The position numbers and the translations under genes were made by a program. From Gammaproteobacteria bacterium Ga0077554 (GTDB taxonomy: Bacteria > Pseudomonadota > Gammaproteobacteria > Ga0077554 > Ga007554): 64,000 nucleotides of DNA. How positions within the stretch are numbered: the stretch's first letter is position 1; each line of letters opens with the position of its first letter. Under the pieces are notes generated by a model, which was given only the letters and a program-made list of their open reading frames with translations, did no database searches and was not told the origin of the DNA. Location of the stretch: contig LNFF01000008.1 in assembly GCA_001464585.1 (NCBI GenBank), positions 1-64,000 of the forward strand, read 5' to 3'. Shown piece by piece: positions 63,518 to 64,000 of this stretch.

Positions 63518-64000
63518 AGCACATCCAAGGCTGGTAGTTTTCTCAACTTTATTTCCTCATCCTGGGCAACCTAATGCAGGCGTATTTATCCGTGAGAGAA
63601 TGTTCAGGGTGGGTCGGGAATTACCGCTGGTAGTTGTGGCGCCCGTGCCGTGGTTTCCTTTTCAGGGATTGATACGATACTTTCGCCCACATTTTCGTCC
63701 TGATGCGCCGCGCCATGAAATCCAATCGGGTTTCGAGGTATTTCATCCGCGTTTTTTTTCCGTGCCAGGCTTATTTAAATCATGGGATGGTTTATTTATG
63801 GCGTTGGGAAGTTTGGCAACTTTCTATAAGGTAAATCGGGATCGGGGATTTGATGTCATTGATGCACATTTTGCCTACCCCGACGGTGACGCGGCAACTT
63901 TGTTGGGTAAATGGTTTGACAAGCCAGTAACAATTACTTTGCGGGGCACAGAAGTTCCGCTGTCCCGCATTGTATCGCGGCGGCGACGCATGCTCGTTGC
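63510..64000 (+). CDS. Glycosyltransferase, 5' part, cut by the window end
   Basis: From ATG 63510 the frame stays open to the end of the window (163 codons). It reads LVVFSTLFPHPGQPNAGVFI, RERMFRVGRELPLVVVAP, later FDVIDAHFAYPDGDAATLLG and PVTITLRGTEVPLSR. This is the N-terminal half of a GT4-type glycosyltransferase, similar to the other transferases in the locus. It overlaps the preceding gene by 8 nt. The C-terminal catalytic part lies outside the window. Confidence 0.85.
   Translation, partial: MSEAHPRLVVFSTLFPHPGQPNAGVFIRERMFRVGRELPLVVVAPVPWFPFQGLIRYFRPHFRPDAPRHEIQSGFEVFHPRFFSVPGLFKSWDGLFMALGSLATFYKVNRDRGFDVIDAHFAYPDGDAATLLGKWFDKPVTITLRGTEVPLSRIVSRRRRMLV

Overview
The window looks like chromosomal DNA of a gammaproteobacterium. 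The evidence is gene content and order: smpB next to ssrA, then ratA-ratB, bamE and fur; rsmJ; secB-gpsA; murU; eno-ftsB-ispD-ispF-truD; pstCAB-phoU; and a proteobacterial cytochrome bc1 operon. The petABC genes, two class I cytochromes c and a di-heme cytochrome point to a respiring organism. The full exosortase A (XrtA) polysaccharide locus suggests a free-living, biofilm- or floc-forming environmental species. I cannot name the genus.

Layout. 1-3260 is the end of a genomic island inserted at the 3' end of the tmRNA gene: P4-type integrase, AlpA-type regulator and three unrecognised ORFs. 3266-5913 holds ssrA, smpB, ratA, ratB, bamE and fur. 5914-8950 is a vitamin B12 unit: promoter, cobalamin riboswitch, btuB and a PduO-type adenosyltransferase whose gene is bracketed by two inverted copies of a MITE-like repeat. 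8966-18267 is mixed housekeeping: an EAL-HDOD protein, two sugar-transferase-like proteins, PilU, a PyrK-like reductase, a HIT protein, MipA, RsmJ, a radical SAM protein, a methyltransferase and a VOC protein. 18443-21903 is a Pho-box-controlled pstCAB-phoU operon. 22049-26503 (minus strand) is gpmI-envC-ctpA. 26698-29880 is arsR-rhodanese-secB-gpsA-murU. 30001-37029 holds a di-heme cytochrome, petABC, a small cytochrome c and an uncharacterised three-gene operon; from petA onward this block is visibly richer in G/C at third codon positions than its flanks. 37446-46233 is eno-ftsB-ispD-ispF-truD, lemA with two TPM-domain genes, a lipoprotein cytochrome c, and bioA-rsmE.

46426-64000 (plus strand) is the XrtA/PEP-CTERM exopolysaccharide locus. 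In order it encodes an export lipoprotein, chain-length determinant, tyrosine autokinase, outer-membrane barrel, locus-associated ATPase, WecB epimerase, deacetylase, FemAB-like protein, two glycosyltransferases, an asparagine-synthetase-like amidotransferase, exosortase A fused to an EpsI domain, a methyltransferase and two more glycosyltransferases, the last cut by the window end. Most junctions overlap or are short, so it probably works as one assembly line for making, exporting and anchoring an extracellular matrix.

Short repeats are a second theme. There are several palindromic or MITE-like elements (5923, 6676, 21902, 37064, 41324) and a 45-53 nt repeat family that has become part of three different protein-coding sequences (10934, 24840, 28335).
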